NCBI GenBank assembly: GCA_018817545.1
Contig: JAHITL010000074.1
Coordinates: 1 to 7,467 of the forward strand
Direction: 5' to 3'
Source: Patescibacteria group bacterium
GTDB taxonomy: Bacteria; Patescibacteriota; Patescibacteriia; Patescibacteriales; GWC2-42-12
DNA: 7,467 nucleotides
Both the position numbers and the translations under genes were made by a program. Under the pieces are notes generated by a model that worked only from the letters and a program-made list of their open reading frames with translations, made no database searches and was not told the origin of the DNA. Positions within the stretch are counted from its first letter, which is position 1. Each line of letters starts with the position of its first letter. Positions 6,752 through 7,467 of the stretch are shown piece after piece.

Positions 6752-6968
6752 ATGCAACTTCCAAATTTTGAATACCAATAAATTTTATTTTTTCTATTTC
6801 TCTAATGTCAATATTTCTGAGGCACAATTTTAAAACTTCCTGTAGGTTTTTGAGCATTTCTTTTTGTGTTTTTCCTTCAGCGTAACAACTAGGCACAGTT
6901 GGAATAGAACCAATAAATATACCGTCTTCATCTCGTTCAATATAAACTGTAAAAAGTGAATTTTTCAT
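6744..6968 (-). CDS. hicB: HicB-type antitoxin (short form), 74 aa
   Basis: Partner antitoxin of the HicA toxin encoded just downstream. The first about 50 residues match the partial RNase H-like HicB fold: FTVYIERDEDGIFIGSIP, then PSCYAEGKTQKEMLKNLQEVLKLCL, equivalent to the usual Y-x-x-x-DEDG...P.lpGc...G.T..EA...l pattern. The normally conserved glycine before the cysteine is serine here. Only about 24 residues follow and I see no ribbon-helix-helix or HTH segment, so this is a minimal antitoxin that may not bind DNA by itself. The ATG start at 6968 has no Shine-Dalgarno. A 9-bp direct repeat and a weak promoter-like match lie directly upstream. The antitoxin-first order with overlapping ends is consistent with the pair being made in stoichiometric excess of antitoxin. 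Confidence 0.85.
   Translation of the reverse strand: MKNSLFTVYIERDEDGIFIGSIPTVPSCYAEGKTQKEMLKNLQEVLKLCLRNIDIREIEKIKFIGIQNLEVAYA
6758..6762 (-). promoter_or_regulatory. Ribosome binding site of hicA
   Basis: GGAAG on the minus strand, inside the end of hicB, stands six bases before the hicA ATG at 6751. It is the only convincing Shine-Dalgarno-like site in the window and decides the ATG over the upstream TTG at 6778. Confidence 0.6.
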
Positions 6969-6975
6969 AGAGTTT

Positions 6976-7005
6976 TTAGATAATTTAATACTTAGATAAT
7001 AGCAA
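6976..7005 (-). promoter_or_regulatory. Candidate promoter and operator of hicBA with a 9-bp direct repeat
   Basis: ATTATCTAA (minus strand) occurs twice, at 6976-6984 and 6992-7000, a 16-bp period, ending 7 bases before the hicB ATG. A promoter-like pair overlaps it: TTGCTA (7000-7005) and TATCTA (6977-6982) with a 17-base spacer, matching consensus at only four and three positions. Toxin-antitoxin operons are usually autoregulated through repeats overlapping the promoter, so an operator role is plausible. However, the visible HicB has no obvious DNA-binding domain. Confidence 0.3.
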
Positions 7006-7020
7006 AATTAAAACAGTAAG

Positions 7021-7057
7021 GCAAATATTTTTTTACATTGTTAAAAGCAGAATTTGC
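7021..7057 (-). repeat. Imperfect inverted repeat just after the SIMPL gene
   Basis: Outer arms GCAAAT (7021-7026) and ATTTGC (7052-7057) enclose inner arms TTTTA and TAAAA around a six-base loop, with unpaired bases between the two stems. It begins two bases past the stop codon on the minus strand, where a terminator would be expected. It lacks a strong stem and a trailing T-run, so termination is doubtful. Confidence 0.25.
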
Positions 7058-7058
7058 A

Positions 7059-7467
7059 TTATAATATTTCATACTCAACTGTTGCAAAAACTGTAATTTC
7101 ATTGCTACCAGCCTCTACTGATGGAGCTGGAACTCCTCCAGTATCTTCTTTTGCTGATGTCATAGAAAAGTTATTATAAATTGGACTTGGTTCACTGGAT
7201 GTTTCGCTAAAAGAAATAATTTTACCAAGCTTTACTCCGACAATTTTTGACAAAGCCTCAGCTTTAACTTTAGCTTGTTCCAAAGCTTTAATTCTTGCTT
7301 CTTCTTTAAGTTTTTCTGGTTTATCTATTTCAAAAGATAAGTTTCCTATTTGATTTATACCAATCGTACCAGCCATATCTAAAATTTGACTAATTTGATC
7401 CATTTTTCTAACTTTAATAATTAAATCCTGACTAACTGAATAACCTCGCAAAGTCTGTTTACTATCA
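7059..7467 (-). CDS. SIMPL-domain (DUF541) protein, C-terminal part, 5' end outside window
   Basis: The reading frame stays open to the window edge, so only the last 135 residues are visible; a TTG at 7451 is inside the protein and not a start. The pattern is that of SIMPL/DUF541 proteins: a strand (GYSVSQDLIIKVRKMDQI), a helix (ILDMAGTIGIN), a strand (LSFEID), the long A-rich helix with EARIKALEQAKVKAEALSKI, then GVKLGKIISFSE, a Ser/Pro/Gly-rich linker (about 35 residues) and a final strand ITVFATVEYEI. Family members are usually secreted or membrane-anchored by an N-terminal signal or TM segment, which would lie outside the window. Their molecular role is poorly defined; the family name comes from a signalling-pathway partner (SIMPL). 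It is separated from hicB by 90 bases and shows no functional tie to the genes downstream. Confidence 0.85.
   Translation of the reverse strand, partial: DSKQTLRGYSVSQDLIIKVRKMDQISQILDMAGTIGINQIGNLSFEIDKPEKLKEEARIKALEQAKVKAEALSKIVGVKLGKIISFSETSSEPSPIYNNFSMTSAKEDTGGVPAPSVEAGSNEITVFATVEYEIL

Noticed and set aside
6752..6778. N-terminal extension of HicA from a TTG start
   Set aside because: The extra nine residues are not family-like and only the ATG at 6751 has a correctly spaced GGAAG.

Overview
The window is AT-rich DNA (roughly 30% GC by eye) with every recognisable gene on the minus strand. In transcription order these are a SIMPL-domain protein (5' end cut by the window edge), hicB, hicA, eno, a first gpmI, a second gpmI, and murJ. 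The standard genetic code gives intact reading frames throughout. I see no tRNA, rRNA, CRISPR array or insertion sequence.

The likely source is an uncultivated low-GC bacterium of the Patescibacteria/CPR type, probably Parcubacteria/ABY1-like. This is inferred from the enolase signature variants (NGGKHADT, DVGSS, IKLNQ), the near absence of Shine-Dalgarno motifs, the small SIMPL and HicBA genes next to core metabolism, and short iterated AT-rich repeats in the spacers. It is not proven from this window.

Layout from high to low coordinates (direction of transcription): 7467-7059, C-terminal part of a SIMPL (DUF541) protein. 7058-6969, a 90-base spacer with a 9-bp direct repeat and a weak promoter-like match. 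6968-6527, a hicB-hicA toxin-antitoxin pair overlapping by 8 bases. 6503-5241, enolase, starting 23 bases after hicA. 5174-3606, cofactor-independent phosphoglycerate mutase copy B. 3605-3342, a 264-base spacer rich in repeats and palindromes with one small GC-rich hairpin. 3341-1743, a second, diverged phosphoglycerate mutase, copy A. 1742-1679, a 64-base spacer made largely of GACTTT-type iterations. 1678-47, MurJ lipid II flippase. 46-1, AT-rich sequence with no gene visible.

Enolase and phosphoglycerate mutase catalyse adjacent steps of lower glycolysis (3-phosphoglycerate to 2-phosphoglycerate to phosphoenolpyruvate), so eno and the gpmI genes form a functional block. PEP also feeds peptidoglycan precursor synthesis, a loose metabolic link to MurJ. 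The main oddities are two full-length, catalytically complete but clearly diverged iPGM genes in tandem, a toxin-antitoxin pair placed immediately ahead of an essential glycolytic gene, and repeat-built spacers.
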